Assembly (NCBI GenBank): GCA_002708305.1 | Contig: PANE01000041.1 | Coordinates: 1 to 64,000 of the forward strand | Direction: 5' to 3' | Length of the DNA: 64,000 nucleotides | DNA from: Rhodospirillaceae bacterium | GTDB lineage: Bacteria; Pseudomonadota; Alphaproteobacteria; Thalassobaculales; Thalassobaculaceae | Part shown: positions 25,219 through 33,849 of the stretch, piece after piece | Layout: each line of letters starts with the position of its first letter | Numbering within the stretch: the stretch's first letter is position 1 | Notes under the pieces: model-generated | What the model was told of the DNA's origin: nothing | Database searches by the model: none | Seen by the model: the letters and a program-made list of their open reading frames with translations, nothing else | Program-made: the position numbers and the translations under genes

Positions 25219-25542
25219 ATGAAAAACTTGGGCCAAATGATGAAACAAGTTCAAGAAATGCAAGAAAAAATGCAAAGTATGCAAGAACAAATGGAAAATT
25301 TATTAGTCGATGGAGCAAGTGGTGCAGGAATGGTCTCCGTTACTCTAAATGGGAAAGGGATTGTAAGAAAAATCACAATAGATCCTAGTATTGTCGACCC
25401 TAAGGATGTCGGCCTCTTGGAGGATTTGATCGTTGCGGCGGTAAATGATGCTCGTACAAAGGTCGATGCAAAAGTTGCAGAAAAAATGCAAGAAGTGAGT
25501 GGTGGTGTTGCCTTGCCTCCTGGTTTTAACCTGCCATTTTAA
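25219..25542 (+). CDS. ybaB: YbaB/EbfC family nucleoid-associated protein
   Basis: A 107-residue small DNA-binding protein. The N-terminus is a Met/Gln-rich helix (MKQVQEMQEKMQSMQEQM), typical of the alpha arms that form the tweezer-like dimer. It is followed by the beta region with SGAGMVSVTLNGKG and a last helix. The gene lies 14 bases after dnaX and 14 bases before recR, as in most bacteria, so it belongs to the same operon. The protein binds DNA and affects nucleoid structure; its link to recombination with RecR is only contextual. Confidence 0.96.
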   Translation: MKNLGQMMKQVQEMQEKMQSMQEQMENLLVDGASGAGMVSVTLNGKGIVRKITIDPSIVDPKDVGLLEDLIVAAVNDARTKVDAKVAEKMQEVSGGVALPPGFNLPF

Positions 25543-25556
25543 GTGGGAGCGATGTT

Positions 25557-26162
25557 GTGGCCAAAACACTTGGAACTGAAGAATTAGATCGACTAACCCA
25601 TTTATTAGCAAAACTGCCTGGCCTTGGACCAAGATCGTCTGGCAGAGTAGCTTTGCATCTCCTTAAACAAAGGCAATCTTTAATGCTCCCCTTATCAGTA
25701 GCTCTAGCTGAGGCAGCTAATAAGGTTGAGTCGTGTGAAGTTTGTGGTAATTTTGACTCAAGCAATCCTTGTCGAATTTGCACGGATAGCGATAGAGATG
25801 GATCTATCTGTTGTGTAGTTAAAGAAGTTGGCGATTTATGGGCCTTAGAAAGATCTGGGGTTTTTAAGGGATGTTATCACGTGATGGGTGGGCTCTTGTC
25901 GGCATTGGATGGAATCGGTCCTGACGAATTGAGGTTTCAAGAACTGCTTAAAAGGACTTCAACCAATGCAATCAAAGAAGTTATATTGGCAATGGATGCT
26001 ACAGTGGATGGACAAACAACTGCTCACTATCTCGCTGAATTACTATCAGACAGTGGAGTTGCAGTAACGTGGTTAGCTAGGGGCGTGCCTGTTGGAGGAG
26101 AGTTGGGTTATTTGGACGACGGTACCATCGCTCAAGCTTTAAATGCCAGAAGGGCTTTGTGA
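25557..26162 (+). CDS. recR: Recombination protein RecR
   Basis: A 201-residue recombination mediator that acts with RecO/RecF to load RecA at gaps. It has the N-terminal helix-hairpin-helix KLPGLGPRSSGRVALHLL, a four-Cys zinc motif (CEVCGNFDSSNPCRIC), and a Toprim domain starting ICCVVKEVGDLWALE. The C-terminal RGVPVGGELGYLDDGTIAQAL is a Walker-B-like family signature. The start is GTG, with GGGAG about 7 bases upstream. It is the last gene of the dnaX operon and is convergent with gloB. Confidence 0.97.
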   Translation: MAKTLGTEELDRLTHLLAKLPGLGPRSSGRVALHLLKQRQSLMLPLSVALAEAANKVESCEVCGNFDSSNPCRICTDSDRDGSICCVVKEVGDLWALERSGVFKGCYHVMGGLLSALDGIGPDELRFQELLKRTSTNAIKEVILAMDATVDGQTTAHYLAELLSDSGVAVTWLARGVPVGGELGYLDDGTIAQALNARRAL

Positions 26163-26215
26163 ACCACATTGAAAATGCGTAATTTTAACATGCTTATTTT
26201 TTTCAGGTTGCCGTG

Positions 26216-26986
26216 TTAAAAATTATCTTTCTGACGTCTTATTTCGGAGAAAACACTAATCGGGTCGGCTCCTGCCATTCCCATCGTGGTTGCTAAAATA
26301 GGATCATCAGCGCGAAGAAATGGATTTGTTTCGAGTTCGTCTACTAAGACGGATGGGATAGTCGGCATCCCTTCAGAACGCATTGTTTCAAAATCTTTCA
26401 CTCTATTTTGTAGTTTGCTATTTTCACTGTCAATACTGAGTGCGAACTTTGCATTTGATAAGGTATACTCATGTCCGCAATAAATCCTTGCTGTTGGGCT
26501 AAGCGAACGAAGTTTTACCAACGACGTCCACATTTCCTCCATAGTTCCCTCAAACACTCTGCCACAGCCCAAAGCGAAAAGTGTATCGCCACAAAAAAGC
26601 GCATCTGATTCTGCAAACCAAACGGAAATATGCCCCCGCGTATGGCCGGGAGTTTCTAATACAAGCCCTTTGTGTCCCCCTATATCTATTAAGTCACCAT
26701 CTACGACTGTTTGATCCATTTGAGGAATACGATCATTCTCTGATGCGGGACCAATCAATGTAGCGTTATATTTTGCGATAAGTTTTTCATTTCCACCAAT
26801 ATGGTCGCCGTGATGGTGGGTATTTAGAATGTGGGTCAAAGACCAACCATGGTTATCCAGTGCTTTGAGAACAGGATCCGCTTCACCCGGATCCACCACC
26901 ACCGTTGTGTCACTCTCAGTATCTCTTGCTATGTATACGTAGTTATCAGATAAGGCTGGAATAACAATAATTTCAAACGGGCTCAT
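26216..26986 (-). CDS. gloB: Hydroxyacylglutathione hydrolase (glyoxalase II)
   Basis: A 256-residue metallo-beta-lactamase-fold enzyme. The metal motif THHHGDH is at 56-62, with later ligands in GHTRGH, FCGDTLF and YCGHEYT. The C-terminal helical part contains TNPFLR, which binds glutathione thioesters. It hydrolyses S-lactoylglutathione to lactate and glutathione, the second step of methylglyoxal removal. In many alphaproteobacteria it sits beside a class I methyltransferase; here an enolase-superfamily gene separates them. Confidence 0.96.
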   Translation of the reverse strand: MSPFEIIVIPALSDNYVYIARDTESDTTVVVDPGEADPVLKALDNHGWSLTHILNTHHHGDHIGGNEKLIAKYNATLIGPASENDRIPQMDQTVVDGDLIDIGGHKGLVLETPGHTRGHISVWFAESDALFCGDTLFALGCGRVFEGTMEEMWTSLVKLRSLSPTARIYCGHEYTLSNAKFALSIDSENSKLQNRVKDFETMRSEGMPTIPSVLVDELETNPFLRADDPILATTMGMAGADPISVFSEIRRQKDNF

Positions 26987-27095
26987 AAAAATCTCTCTGG
27001 TAAATAATCAATATTTATTACTATTATTAAGATATAGCATCTTGTTAGGCTTTCGACTAGGAGTAAGCCAAAGTTATGGAGGGTTACTGGGATCC

Positions 27096-28193
27096 ATGAA
27101 GATAAGAAATATAGAAGTAATAGAATTAGAAATGCCGTTCAGTCGAGGAGTTGATAATAAGGGCGATGTTGGGTTCCTGAATTGGGGAAAACTTGATTTT
27201 TGCTTGATTAAGGTGGAGACAGATAATGGCCTGGTTGGTTGGGGTGATGCGTTTAGCTTTCAATGTCGAAGGCCGGTGGCAGAAGCCATAAAATACATGA
27301 TTGCTCCGAGAGTTATTGGTCTGGATGCACGCGACCCTGTAAAAATTAATCACGAGTTACAGCAAGGGCTCCATTTATTTGGCCGGTATGGGATTACTTT
27401 ATTTGCAATCTCAGGTCTTGATATAGCTCTCTGGGATATTGCTGGAAAAATTGCAGAACTTCCTTTGCATGCGCTGATGGGTAGTGCTTCAATCACCCCT
27501 GTCCCAGCCTATGCAAGTCTGTTCAGGTATGAAGATAGTGAACTAGTCACAGACCGTGTTAAACATGCAATTAGTTTGGGATATGAAAGCATTAAATTAC
27601 ACGAAATTACTGTATCTGAGGTTAAAGCAGCCCGCGAAATAGCTGGTCCCAGTATTCCTCTAATGGTGGATGTAAATTGTCCGTGGACACCAGAAAAAGC
27701 CAAATTGATGGCGCTAGCGTTTAAAGAATATGATATTCATTGGCTAGAAGAACCAATTAATCCGCCAGAAAATTTTGCCGCGTTAGCAAAATTGCGTGCT
27801 GAAACCGGACTGTCGATTGCAGCAGGGGAGAATGCTTGTACAGTTTTTGAATTTAAAAAAATGATGGAAATAGGCGCTGTAGACTATGCCCAACCTAGTG
27901 TTACAAAGGTTGGTGGGATTACCGAATTTAGAAAAATTGCAGCACTTTGTGAGGTTTATGGAATTCAAATTATGCCACATTCACCATATTTTGGACCTGG
28001 GTTTCTTGCAACTCTGCACCTCGCACAGGTAATTCCAAATAGTGGCATGATAGAACGTATTTTTATCGAACCAGAAGCAGATCTATTTGCCAATTCAATC
28101 TATGATCCGAAGAATGGAGCATTTGGAGTTCCTGGCGGGCATGGTTTGGGATTAGAACCGAATCCAGATGTTATAAAAACATATAGAGTTTAA
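27096..28193 (+). CDS. Mandelate racemase-type enolase superfamily enzyme
   Basis: A 365-residue enzyme with the complete active-site layout of the mandelate racemase group. K167-x-H169 (SIKLHE), metal ligands D192 (DVN), E218/E219 (LEEP) and E245 (GEN), and H295 (MPHSP) are all present. The pattern suggests a racemase or acid-sugar dehydratase with bases on both faces. The ATG at 27096 is chosen because the protein then begins with MKIRNIEVIE, the usual family start; a TTG at 27042 would add 18 residues. It is unlike the enolase-superfamily gene at 10561, which lacks KxH. It lies between gloB and the methyltransferase gene and is probably an insertion. Confidence 0.88.
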   Translation: MKIRNIEVIELEMPFSRGVDNKGDVGFLNWGKLDFCLIKVETDNGLVGWGDAFSFQCRRPVAEAIKYMIAPRVIGLDARDPVKINHELQQGLHLFGRYGITLFAISGLDIALWDIAGKIAELPLHALMGSASITPVPAYASLFRYEDSELVTDRVKHAISLGYESIKLHEITVSEVKAAREIAGPSIPLMVDVNCPWTPEKAKLMALAFKEYDIHWLEEPINPPENFAALAKLRAETGLSIAAGENACTVFEFKKMMEIGAVDYAQPSVTKVGGITEFRKIAALCEVYGIQIMPHSPYFGPGFLATLHLAQVIPNSGMIERIFIEPEADLFANSIYDPKNGAFGVPGGHGLGLEPNPDVIKTYRV

Positions 28194-28231
28194 TAAATTT
28201 TTAAATTTCGTCATGTGTAGCGTATTGAAAT

Positions 28232-28984
28232 ATGTATAACGACATTGTTGATTTAAAGAATTTTTATGACTCGAATTTAGGGCATATTGCTAGGCGCTTA
28301 ATACGACGAAAAATTAGGGCTATTTGGCCAAATATCAATGGTATGAGTTTGATGGGTTTAGGTTATACGGTACCATATTTGAGGCCCTTTTTAGGCGAGG
28401 CAGAACGTGTCTTTTCTGTTATGCCTGCACAGCAAGGAGCGACGCCTTGGCCGGACGATTATTCTAATCTGACAATTCTGAGTGACGATGCAGAGCTACC
28501 TCTGCAGGACTCCTCAATAGACCGTATTTTAATGGTTCACAGTGTTGAATGTAGTGAACAACTCAGAGCTATGTTGCATGAATCATGGAGAGTGCTGAAA
28601 GGAAATGGCCGTCTGTTAGTGATTGTTCCAAATCGCCGTGGTTTGTGGTCTAGAGTTGAAAGAACTCCATTTGGCCATGGGCAACCGTATTCCGTATCAC
28701 AACTATCTCGAGTGCTCAGAAATAATATGTTCATAGCGGGTCATGTGAACCGCGCACTCTTTGTTCCGCCTTACCGTTGGAGGGTGATATTACGTTCGGG
28801 GTACAGCCTAGAGGACCTAGGTGCGAGATGGCTCAATCATCTGGGGGGAGTTCTGGTAATCGAGGCTATAAAACAGATTTATGCACCGAGTAGATTTAAA
28901 CCATCGATTAGCAGAGAGAGGCAGCTAGTACTTAATGCGGTAACGCGCGTGTCAACTTTCCAAAAGAGCGATATTAAAGAGTAA
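28232..28984 (+). CDS. SAM-dependent class I methyltransferase
   Basis: A 250-residue protein with a divergent Rossmann methyltransferase core. GLGYTVPYLRPFLGEAERVFSVMPAQQG stands at motif I, DDAELPLQDSSIDRILMVHSVE forms the central acidic and DRILMVH segments, and WRVLKGNGRLLVIVPNRRGLWSR is the next strand-helix unit. The alphaproteobacterial group usually found next to gloB has exactly this MP-x-x-GA-x-WP stretch. The methyl acceptor is not known. It follows the enolase-superfamily gene by 38 bases and may be co-transcribed with it. Confidence 0.85.
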   Translation: MYNDIVDLKNFYDSNLGHIARRLIRRKIRAIWPNINGMSLMGLGYTVPYLRPFLGEAERVFSVMPAQQGATPWPDDYSNLTILSDDAELPLQDSSIDRILMVHSVECSEQLRAMLHESWRVLKGNGRLLVIVPNRRGLWSRVERTPFGHGQPYSVSQLSRVLRNNMFIAGHVNRALFVPPYRWRVILRSGYSLEDLGARWLNHLGGVLVIEAIKQIYAPSRFKPSISRERQLVLNAVTRVSTFQKSDIKE

Positions 28985-28996
28985 GCTTGTCAATTC

Positions 28997-29013
28997 AGTT
29001 AATTTGATTAACT
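28997..29013. other. Small AT-rich inverted repeat before the aromatic operon
   Basis: AGTTAAT and ATTAACT are perfect 7-base arms around TTG. It lies 12 bases after the methyltransferase stop and about 75 bases before the chorismate mutase gene. It could be an operator for the downstream operon. The AT-rich context makes chance occurrence possible. Confidence 0.25.
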
Positions 29014-29086
29014 TGCATTAGTATAGTTCTGGGATTAATCCTATCTCCCGCGAAAGAAAAAATAAACATATTGTGCTTTTTGGAGA

Positions 29087-29851
29087 ATGACCTTGGCCTC
29101 GTTGCATATTTTACGGAATGAGATAGATGAGATTGATAAAAAGCTCCATGATCTCCTTATGCGTCGAATAGCAATAGGGCGTGAAGTCGCTCAAGCGAAA
29201 GGCAAGAATACGGGATCGAATTTGCGACCAGGCCGAGAGGCCCAAATACTGCAAGGTCTCGCTGCTCGTAATGAGGCACCGTTATCTCTGCAATCTGTTG
29301 TTAGAATATGGCGCGAGATTCTGAGCGCAAATCTCAACCAACAAGTTCAAATAAGGGCGGCTGTTTTTGCGCCAGACACCGACTTTTATGCCATGGCAAA
29401 TGAGTATGTTGGTACTGCTTCGCAACTGCTACCTCATCCTAACCCATTAGATGTTCTGAAGGATGTCGCTGGTGGGGTTGCTGAAATCGGTATTCTTCCT
29501 GGTTTCTCTGATAAAACGAAGTCAAGTTGGTGGTTTGACTTGATAGATTTCAATAAAACTCAAAAATTAAATATAATTTCAAAGATGCCAGTTATAACCA
29601 GTGGCAATAACAATAGTGAGGGGTTTGTTATTGCAGCGCAGGATCCTGAGCAATCTGGAAATGATACAACAGTTTTTGTTGTTAACGGCGATTTACGTCC
29701 AGGAGTTGGGCGCATAATTGATGGCGCTGGTAGTTGGAAACTCATATTTGTTGATGGATATCAGGGCCGGCTGGATATTCCAGTTGATTTGGAATGTGTT
29801 CGAATTGGCGTGTTTTCTAATCCGATTAGTGAGATAGATCTAAATGGCTGA
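29087..29851 (+). CDS. Chorismate mutase with prephenate dehydratase-like C-terminal region
   Basis: A 254-residue protein. Residues 1-90 form the AroQ chorismate mutase helical domain (LRNEIDEIDKKLHDLLMRR, then GREVAQAKG and RPGREAQIL). The rest resembles a worn prephenate dehydratase fold: GGVAEIGILP and NDTTVFVVNGD, the latter where active enzymes have NxTRFxVI. The catalytic Arg is thus missing. It makes prephenate for phenylalanine and tyrosine. The ATG at 29087 is one base after TGGAGA; the TTG at 29093 has better spacing and may be the real start. It is followed by hisC and tyrA in one operon. Confidence 0.85.
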   Translation: MTLASLHILRNEIDEIDKKLHDLLMRRIAIGREVAQAKGKNTGSNLRPGREAQILQGLAARNEAPLSLQSVVRIWREILSANLNQQVQIRAAVFAPDTDFYAMANEYVGTASQLLPHPNPLDVLKDVAGGVAEIGILPGFSDKTKSSWWFDLIDFNKTQKLNIISKMPVITSGNNNSEGFVIAAQDPEQSGNDTTVFVVNGDLRPGVGRIIDGAGSWKLIFVDGYQGRLDIPVDLECVRIGVFSNPISEIDLNG

Positions 29852-29869
29852 CTTATATAAGAGGTACTT

Positions 29870-30964
29870 ATGAATTATCCAACTCCACGGCAGTCTATTG
29901 CTGAAATGGTACGTTATCAACCTAATCTAAGTGTTAAGAAGTCCGGAAGAATCATTCGTTTGTCCGCTAATGAGGGAGCGTTTGGGCCAAGTCCCAAGGC
30001 TAAAAAGATTCTATCATCCGTTGCTGATGAAATGCATCGGTATCCAGAGGAAGACCCGGCAACCCTAGCCGAAGCTATAGGAATGAAATATAATCTTGAC
30101 CCGTCCAAGATGGTCTTTGGCTGCGGTTCAGATGAGCTTATAATGGCAACTTGTCTTGCCTATTTAGGCCCTGAGGACGAAGCGATCCATAGTCAGTATG
30201 GGTTTATAATGTACCCAATGTCCGTAAAAGTAGCAGGAGGAATACCAGTTGCTGCGCCAGACTCAAATTTTAAAGTTAATGTTGATGCCATTTTAGAGCG
30301 CATAACAGAACGGACTCGGATTGTTTTTTTAGCTAATCCGAATAACCCCACAGGATCTTATCTCTCAAGGACGGAGGTGGCGAGATTACATCGCGAGATG
30401 CCAGAGAATATTTTGCTGGTGATAGATTCTGCTTATGCTGAATTTGTGGTTAGGAATGATTATTCAGATGGTTCCGATTTGGTTGATAAATCAGATAACG
30501 TGGTGATGTTAAGAACGTTTTCCAAACTTTATGCGATGGCTGGACTGAGACTAGGGTGGGCTTATGCGCCGTCTCATGTCATCAACGCTCTCCAAGTTGT
30601 CAAGCAGCCTTTTGGTGCCAACAGGGTGGCGGTGGAGGCTGCTATAGCAGCTTTGGATGACCATGATTTTATTGCTAAATCAGTTGAACACAATACGTTT
30701 TGGCAGCCATGGACGGCGACAGAACTTGAAAAACTTGGATTGACTTGTTTACCAAGCGTGACCAATTTTTTAATGGTAAGGTTTCCGGACGCAGTTGGCT
30801 TCACAGCTCAAGATGCAGGCGAGTACTTATCAAATCGTGGGATCCTTACGCGAGGTATGAGTGGATATGGAGCTCCTGAATACCTCCGTTTGTCGATTGG
30901 TACTGAAGAAGAAATGCGAATCGTTGTGAATACAATCTCTAGTTTTTTCAACCATGCTAGGTGA
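29870..30964 (+). CDS. hisC: Histidinol-phosphate aminotransferase (HisC-type, probably also aromatic)
   Basis: A 364-residue class I PLP aminotransferase. It has LSANEGAFGPSP near the start, NPNNPTG at 156-162, DSAYAEF near 186-192, the PLP lysine K219 in TFSKLYAMAGLRLGW, and a C-terminal LRLSIG with the carboxylate-binding Arg. It lies between chorismate mutase and tyrA, so in this operon it probably transaminates prephenate or hydroxyphenylpyruvate as well as, or instead of, imidazole-acetol phosphate. It overlaps tyrA by 4 bases, which suggests translational coupling. Confidence 0.93.
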   Translation: MNYPTPRQSIAEMVRYQPNLSVKKSGRIIRLSANEGAFGPSPKAKKILSSVADEMHRYPEEDPATLAEAIGMKYNLDPSKMVFGCGSDELIMATCLAYLGPEDEAIHSQYGFIMYPMSVKVAGGIPVAAPDSNFKVNVDAILERITERTRIVFLANPNNPTGSYLSRTEVARLHREMPENILLVIDSAYAEFVVRNDYSDGSDLVDKSDNVVMLRTFSKLYAMAGLRLGWAYAPSHVINALQVVKQPFGANRVAVEAAIAALDDHDFIAKSVEHNTFWQPWTATELEKLGLTCLPSVTNFLMVRFPDAVGFTAQDAGEYLSNRGILTRGMSGYGAPEYLRLSIGTEEEMRIVVNTISSFFNHAR

Positions 30965-31902
30965 AAATAATGGAAACTAAGAGCAGTAATCCAGATTTTT
31001 TATTCCAATCTGTTACTTTAATTGGAATTGGATTAATCGGTTCCTCTATAGCAAGAGCAATCAAAAAAACAGAATATATCGTTGAAAATCTAGTTCTTAC
31101 GGACGTGGATAAATTAGTAAGAGCGAAAGCAAAAAAATTAGGGTTTGCTGACTCAGTAGAGGATAATTTATGCGCGGCTGTTGTGGGAGCAGATTGTGTA
31201 ATTCTTTGCACACCCATTGGAAACTATGCTGAAATTATAGAAAGTATATCAGGTCATCTGAAGCCGGGGTGTATCGTTAGTGATGTTGGGTCTGTAAAGC
31301 GCGCTCCTATCACAGATATGTCCCCGTACATCCCAGAGAATGTTCATTTTGTTCCTGGTCACCCTATCGCAGGTACCGAGAAGTCTGGTCCTGAATCAGG
31401 TTTTGCAGAGCTTTTTGATGGAAGGTATTGGTTATTAACCCCTCCTGTTGGAACTAATCGGAAAGCCGTTAAGAAAATGAGGTGTCTTTTTGAGGCTATT
31501 GGAGCGATGGTTGAAGAAATGGACCCAGATTACCACGATAAAGTATTGGCCCTCACTTCTCACTTACCCCATTTAATTGCATATACTATTGTAGGGACCG
31601 CTGATGATTTGGAGGACCAGACTCAGGCGGACGTCATTAGGTTTTCTGCAAGTGGCTTTAGAGATTTCACTCGCTTAGCGGGATCGAACCCAATAATGTG
31701 GAGAGACATTTTTCTAAATAATCGAGAGGCTGTCCTTGAAATGCTGCAGAGGTTTTCAGAGGACCTAACAGCGTTACAACGTGCCATTCGATGGGGTGAA
31801 GCCGATACTTTAGAGGAGCTTTTCACCAGAACGAGGAAAATTAGGCTAGGGGTGATCGATGCTAAGCAGGAGGTCCCACCGTCAGCGAATAAATCCAGGT
31901 AG
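30961..31902 (+). CDS. tyrA: Prephenate/arogenate dehydrogenase
   Basis: A 313-residue NAD(P)-dependent enzyme for tyrosine synthesis. The Rossmann motif GIGLIG is near residues 22-27. The family-specific GHPIAGTEKSGPESGF and a later SHLPHLIAY hold catalytic and substrate-binding residues. It has no N-terminal chorismate mutase domain, since that activity is supplied by the first gene of the operon. The GTG start overlaps the hisC stop; an in-frame ATG at 30970 is also possible. Its 3' end overlaps the convergent DUF2125 gene by 21 bases. Confidence 0.95.
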   Translation: MKIMETKSSNPDFLFQSVTLIGIGLIGSSIARAIKKTEYIVENLVLTDVDKLVRAKAKKLGFADSVEDNLCAAVVGADCVILCTPIGNYAEIIESISGHLKPGCIVSDVGSVKRAPITDMSPYIPENVHFVPGHPIAGTEKSGPESGFAELFDGRYWLLTPPVGTNRKAVKKMRCLFEAIGAMVEEMDPDYHDKVLALTSHLPHLIAYTIVGTADDLEDQTQADVIRFSASGFRDFTRLAGSNPIMWRDIFLNNREAVLEMLQRFSEDLTALQRAIRWGEADTLEELFTRTRKIRLGVIDAKQEVPPSANKSR

Positions 31903-32922
31903 ATCAAACAAGCGAAAGGAGCCTACCCTTAGTTCTCCATTTTGCGCGGTGATTGGCACTCTAGTCTTTTTTATGCCATTTTCACTGCTGGGTTTTGATA
32001 TTAGAAGGATGGCTAATTTTGCCAGTTTAACCTGAGATTTAGTCAGTTTTCCAGCCTGCTCCTGTTTGGCAAGAAAAAAATCTAGACCGGTAAAAGTAAT
32101 CGTGCCTGCGCCCATTGGCTTTAATGTAGCGTCTAAAGCTAAGGTCCCTTGAAATTTCAAATTGTATGGTCCTTTATCTAATTGGATCTCTTCTATATCT
32201 AAAACTCCTCCGCTATCACGCCAAGTTATTAGATCAGTTAGTGACAATTTCCCTGGTTTTCCTTGCAAACTTAAGGTTCCAAATAATCGATCTAATCTTG
32301 TTACCCGCAATATGTTGTTGGCGGGTAGTGAAACATCAGCCATGAGAAATGAGAAATGATGTTCGGCATGATGTTGAATAATTTTTTTATTGCTAGGAAT
32401 TCGTATATCTCCAGAGAAGTTTTGTGTCTTCAAAACTTCTCGCCATTCCTCGTCTGTCTTGCCGGTAACAGCTTTATGGAGACTAAAGTTCTCTGTAGTG
32501 AAGTGAGTGTGGAGTACATTTTTTAGATCTAAGGAAAACTGAAATTGGCTAATATTGAATTTGGTTTTTAATTTTAACTTCCTTTTCTTATTTACTAAAA
32601 ATACAGTAGAGTTTTGACTTTTGGCAAAGATTGATTGAGTGCCAAATGGCTGAATGGATAAAGTAATTTGTCTGGCTAAAGCCACTGCATTAAAATCATG
32701 AAAGTCCATTTCTATTTTTGGGTTTTTAATGTGCCAATCTAACGCGAAAGGAAAACCACTCCGCTCCAAGCTTTCAAAATTCAACTTAATATCGCCATTT
32801 GTCATTCCGGCGTGATCTGCGAACACTTTTATTTCCGCTCTTACCCATTCGCTTGCCATGAACCACGCGGAAGAATACATGAAGGCAAAAAAAATTAAAC
32901 CTATCAAAAATTTTAATCGCAC
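31882..32922 (-). CDS. DUF2125 domain protein
   Basis: A 346-residue protein that begins with a single hydrophobic segment (residues 4-24), so it is anchored or exported, with the bulk in the periplasm. The long beta-rich body is typical of DUF2125, a family found in alphaproteobacteria; the repeated short strands (LDATLKPMGAGTITFTGLDFF) recall the AsmA-like domains that bind lipids. The function is unknown. Its position tail to tail with tyrA is a common alphaproteobacterial arrangement, and the two coding ends overlap by 21 bases. Confidence 0.8.
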   Translation of the reverse strand: MRLKFLIGLIFFAFMYSSAWFMASEWVRAEIKVFADHAGMTNGDIKLNFESLERSGFPFALDWHIKNPKIEMDFHDFNAVALARQITLSIQPFGTQSIFAKSQNSTVFLVNKKRKLKLKTKFNISQFQFSLDLKNVLHTHFTTENFSLHKAVTGKTDEEWREVLKTQNFSGDIRIPSNKKIIQHHAEHHFSFLMADVSLPANNILRVTRLDRLFGTLSLQGKPGKLSLTDLITWRDSGGVLDIEEIQLDKGPYNLKFQGTLALDATLKPMGAGTITFTGLDFFLAKQEQAGKLTKSQVKLAKLAILLISKPSSENGIKKTRVPITAQNGELRVGSFRLFDLPGFIR

Positions 32923-33122
32923 TATGAAACCCCATGATATATCAATTTGTCTGCTCTAGTCGCCACGATCTCTCGGCCTTGGTGGAAATAAGAACTTCGA
33001 TCTGAAAAGAAATCAAGGATACAAATCGCAACGAACCAGGGGCAAAGGTCCCTGAATTACTAGCGTAATTATATTTATTTAACTATCCTTAGATATTATA
33101 ATTTAATAATGGGAGCCGCATA

Positions 33123-33812
33123 ATGCTTGAAGACCCGCCTATTCTCACTGTTAAAAGAGTGAAGCGTCGTCCAACGACGGTGCAAATTGAGGCGTTTAGA
33201 GGTGCAATGACTGGCAATGTGGCCGATTGTATGGGTGGAAGAGGAGCTATGTCTTCTTTTATAAAACCTCTAAACGATGAAGGCGCCACAATTTGTGGAC
33301 CTGCTCTCCCCTGTTTCGCGTACCCGGCTGACAACTTAGGTGTGATGGGAGCACTCCATTTAGCTTCAGTTGGAGATATTATTGTTTGTGCTACAGACGC
33401 TTATAATAGTACCGCGGTTGTAGGTGACTTAGTTTGCGGTATGATGAAAAATAAGGGTGTTGTAGCTTTTGTAACGGATGGTATGGTGCGTGATCAGGTT
33501 GGTATTGCCCCATGGGAGTTTCCTGTTTTCTGCCAAGGGGTCAATCCTAATTCACCAGCGCGTACTGGACCTGGAAGTGTTGGTTTAAGAATTAATTTAG
33601 CCGGGGTCAGTGTTGAGGCAGGCGACATGGTTATCTGTGATCGCGATGGTGTTGTTATTGTGCCTTTTCATCAGATTGATGAGGTGCTGACTAAACTTAG
33701 TGCGTTGAAAACTGCTGAAACAGAAATGGAGACTAAGATTAAAAACGGTGCTACAGAGCCAGGTTATTTGTCGGAATTGATGAGATCGGCGAAAACCGTG
33801 TATTTGGATTAA
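33123..33812 (+). CDS. RraA-like aldolase (HMG/CHA aldolase family)
   Basis: A 229-residue RraA-fold protein. NVADCMGGRGAM near residue 36-47, GPALPCFAYPADNLG, and GDLVCGMMKNKGVVAFVTDGMVRD carry the G-D-x-R-like substrate and metal motif; CDRDGVVIVP follows. Enzymes with this fold include 4-hydroxy-4-methyl-2-oxoglutarate and 4-carboxy-4-hydroxy-2-oxoadipate aldolases, which release pyruvate or oxaloacetate in protocatechuate and gallate breakdown. A regulator of ribonuclease E activity is another possible role, less likely here. It lies 37 bases before a TauD-type dioxygenase on the same strand, which suggests a catabolic role. Confidence 0.85.
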   Translation: MLEDPPILTVKRVKRRPTTVQIEAFRGAMTGNVADCMGGRGAMSSFIKPLNDEGATICGPALPCFAYPADNLGVMGALHLASVGDIIVCATDAYNSTAVVGDLVCGMMKNKGVVAFVTDGMVRDQVGIAPWEFPVFCQGVNPNSPARTGPGSVGLRINLAGVSVEAGDMVICDRDGVVIVPFHQIDEVLTKLSALKTAETEMETKIKNGATEPGYLSELMRSAKTVYLD

Positions 33813-33849
33813 GTGTCAATAATAAATTGAGCTAACGGGAGATAGACAC

